Positions 6,015 through 7,431 of a stretch of 7,431 nucleotides of DNA are shown piece by piece. The stretch is from Bacteroidota bacterium (GTDB taxonomy: Bacteria; Bacteroidota; Bacteroidia; UBA7662): positions 1-7,431 of the forward strand of contig VGGT01000091.1 of assembly GCA_016868485.1 (NCBI GenBank), read 5' to 3'. The position numbers were made by a program, and so were the translations under genes. The notes beneath the pieces are model-generated. The model did not search any database and had not been told where the DNA came from. It was given only the letters and a program-made list of their open reading frames with translations. Within the stretch, counting starts at the first letter, position 1; each line of letters opens with the position of its first letter.

Positions 6015-7431
6015 TTAATCCACCAGCAGGCGCAGCACACGAGGCAAACCCTGAGCCCCTTCTACAAATTGAATCAGGTATGTTCCCCGAGGCCATGCAA
6101 CAACAGACCACTCCAAACGCCCTTCTTCTACGCATGGATCGACTGGAATTTGTCGACCCATCAAATCAAAGACCCTCAGACTTTGTCGGGTGCATGGAGA
6201 ATCAATATCATCCAAACCCGCCAATACCACACGATCACGGGTCGGGTTGGGGTACAAAACGACTTGATTGTCTGCTGTCTCTGACAAAGATGATGTGAGT
6301 ACCCCCCGCACCACATTCCATACATGGGCGCGCTCTGCGCCCCGATGCGAAGAAGCTACATAAGCAGTGGCCGTCCAAACAAGTTCATGTGCTGCACCGG
6401 CTGCTAAGCCTGAGGCCAGCAGAACAGAGTCAATAAACGAATAGGTGAAGGTCAACTGGGTATCCGGTATCGTATTTCGCCACAAAAGTGTATCGCGATT
6501 GGGTGCCGGTCCATACAACACCCAATCGAATCTCAGGCTTCCTGCTGCCGATGGACCCGGTGTACTCCATTGAAAAGTTAAATTCTGCGCACCTGAACCT
6601 TGTAGGGTTTGGGTGGCCTCATTGGCGGGGGATACCAAAGAAAAACGGCCCATAAAATTCTCGACTGTGGCTTGAACCCCCAGGGTATATAGCCCGCCGG
6701 GCTGACCGGCCAAGCCCAATTGAACCGAACCATTCAGTGGCGTTTGACCGCCCATATACCGTAAATAAACGACTGCGGCAGAGCCTGCTGCTATGCTCAT
6801 GGGGAATATTGGCGGATTCTGTATGGTCAACCCTGAGCCCGACGGCTGAATGTATGTGATGCGCATCGAATCTGTACCAGGATTGCCCAGAACTACCGGA
6901 AAAATAACGGTATCACCCGGCAATACCGGCCCCAGCTGAATGATTGAATCGATAACCGCCAGTCGACTATAAGTCGGAACAGACGACACAGCCCGAACTT
7001 GTGTCATTCGATCCAAAAAAGCGGGGTAATCGATAAAGGGATTTCGGTTCAACTGAGCCGCTTGTACATCATCATTGCGTCGGCGCAAAACACTGTCGAC
7101 AGGAAAAATGCGCAGCCAATCGCGTAGGTCATTTTCCTGAACCGCACTGAGGAAAGATAAATCGACCCCTGCTTGGTTCATATGCCGAACGGCGAAATAT
7201 AGAATTGCTGATGCTGCAGCCGTTTTATGGGCATCACGGGGCTCAAAAGTAGTGCTGTTGGCCTTAGAACCCCCCGTGTAGGTAAGGGTGGGATTAGGCA
7301 CCCATCCAAAGGGCTTATTACCCCGCGCTGAATTGGTTGGGCCATCAGAAATGAAAATATGATGCAAATCACTCAGCATCGGCTCATTGGTGGCACCTAA
7401 ACTCTGCGGCCACGTATGTTCAGTATTCATG
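6015..7431 (-). CDS. Secreted endonuclease I family protein with T9SS sorting tail (N-terminally partial)
   Basis: This is the C-terminal part of a secreted metal-dependent nuclease of the endonuclease I (EndA/Vvn) family, which cuts DNA and often RNA nonspecifically. The visible 471 residues begin inside the catalytic domain. EHTWPQS (Glu4, His5) matches the metal and general-base motif, followed by SDLHHI (21-25), NSARGNKPFG (33-42) and NRNPFIDYP (128-136). The Met at 7430 is therefore internal, and the true start and signal peptide lie outside the window. Residues 155-260 form a beta-rich Ig/ASH-like domain, and 262-375 an Fn3-like domain with Trp-rich strands. Residues 388-471 form a type A T9SS sorting tail: VLYPNPTRDRVVL, then LRVFDLMGRQI, then WPRGTYLIQF. 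The enzyme should thus be exported through the outer membrane and released or attached to the surface. Cys413 and Cys433 in the tail could form a disulfide, which is uncommon for such tails. It is 285 bases from the next gene and probably a separate transcription unit. Likely roles are nutrient scavenging or degradation of extracellular DNA. Confidence 0.9.
   Translation of the reverse strand, partial: MNTEHTWPQSLGATNEPMLSDLHHIFISDGPTNSARGNKPFGWVPNPTLTYTGGSKANSTTFEPRDAHKTAAASAILYFAVRHMNQAGVDLSFLSAVQENDLRDWLRIFPVDSVLRRRNDDVQAAQLNRNPFIDYPAFLDRMTQVRAVSSVPTYSRLAVIDSIIQLGPVLPGDTVIFPVVLGNPGTDSMRITYIQPSGSGLTIQNPPIFPMSIAAGSAAVVYLRYMGGQTPLNGSVQLGLAGQPGGLYTLGVQATVENFMGRFSLVSPANEATQTLQGSGAQNLTFQWSTPGPSAAGSLRFDWVLYGPAPNRDTLLWRNTIPDTQLTFTYSFIDSVLLASGLAAGAAHELVWTATAYVASSHRGAERAHVWNVVRGVLTSSLSETADNQVVLYPNPTRDRVVLAGLDDIDSPCTRQSLRVFDLMGRQIPVDPCVEEGRLEWSVVAWPRGTYLIQFVEGAQGLPRVLRLLVD

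Noticed and set aside
5912..6298. Plus-strand ORF of 128 codons near the end of the nuclease gene.
   Set aside because: It lies mostly antisense to the T9SS tail, is Pro/Gln/Asn-rich without domain pattern, and has no gene-like context.

Overview
The window is most likely from a member of the Bacteroidota. Three things point there: a secreted nuclease ending in a type IX secretion (T9SS) sorting tail, a DUF4402 protein, and four consecutive signal peptides whose predicted cleavage is Ala|Gln, the pattern usual for signal peptidase I substrates of that phylum. Every gene I can support lies on the minus strand, so gene order runs from high to low coordinates. I see no rRNA, tRNA, insertion sequence, CRISPR array or attachment site.

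Right part (7431 to 6015): the C-terminal 471 residues of an endonuclease I family protein. It carries two Ig/Fn3-like domains and a T9SS tail, and its N-terminus lies beyond the window edge. A 285-base gap follows (6014 to 5730). It holds a weak Bacteroidota-type promoter candidate, a small hairpin and a doubtful 33-codon ORF.

Centre and left (5729 to 1): four closely packed genes. In transcription order they are a 188-residue exported protein of unknown family, a 298-residue DUF4402 protein (candidate pilus or surface-fibre subunit), a 276-residue PapD-like periplasmic chaperone, and a very large usher-like outer-membrane protein. The usher starts with GTG at 3366 and is still open at base 1 after 1122 codons. 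Gaps between the genes are 10, 38 and 20 bases, so they probably form one operon.

Together they look like a Bacteroidota chaperone-usher-type secretion and assembly system. The DUF4402 protein, and perhaps the 188-residue protein, would be the cargo. The PapD-like protein would carry them through the periplasm, and the usher would export and polymerise them. Three features differ from textbook systems. The usher has a C-terminal extension with carboxypeptidase-regulatory-like domains and two copies of a 69-residue TPR-like unit. By eye alignment the chaperone lacks the Arg8/Lys112 anchor pair of PapD. The two candidate cargo proteins share a C-terminal strand pattern with Tyr third from the end, rather than penultimate. 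These family assignments were made by reading the translations, without database searches.
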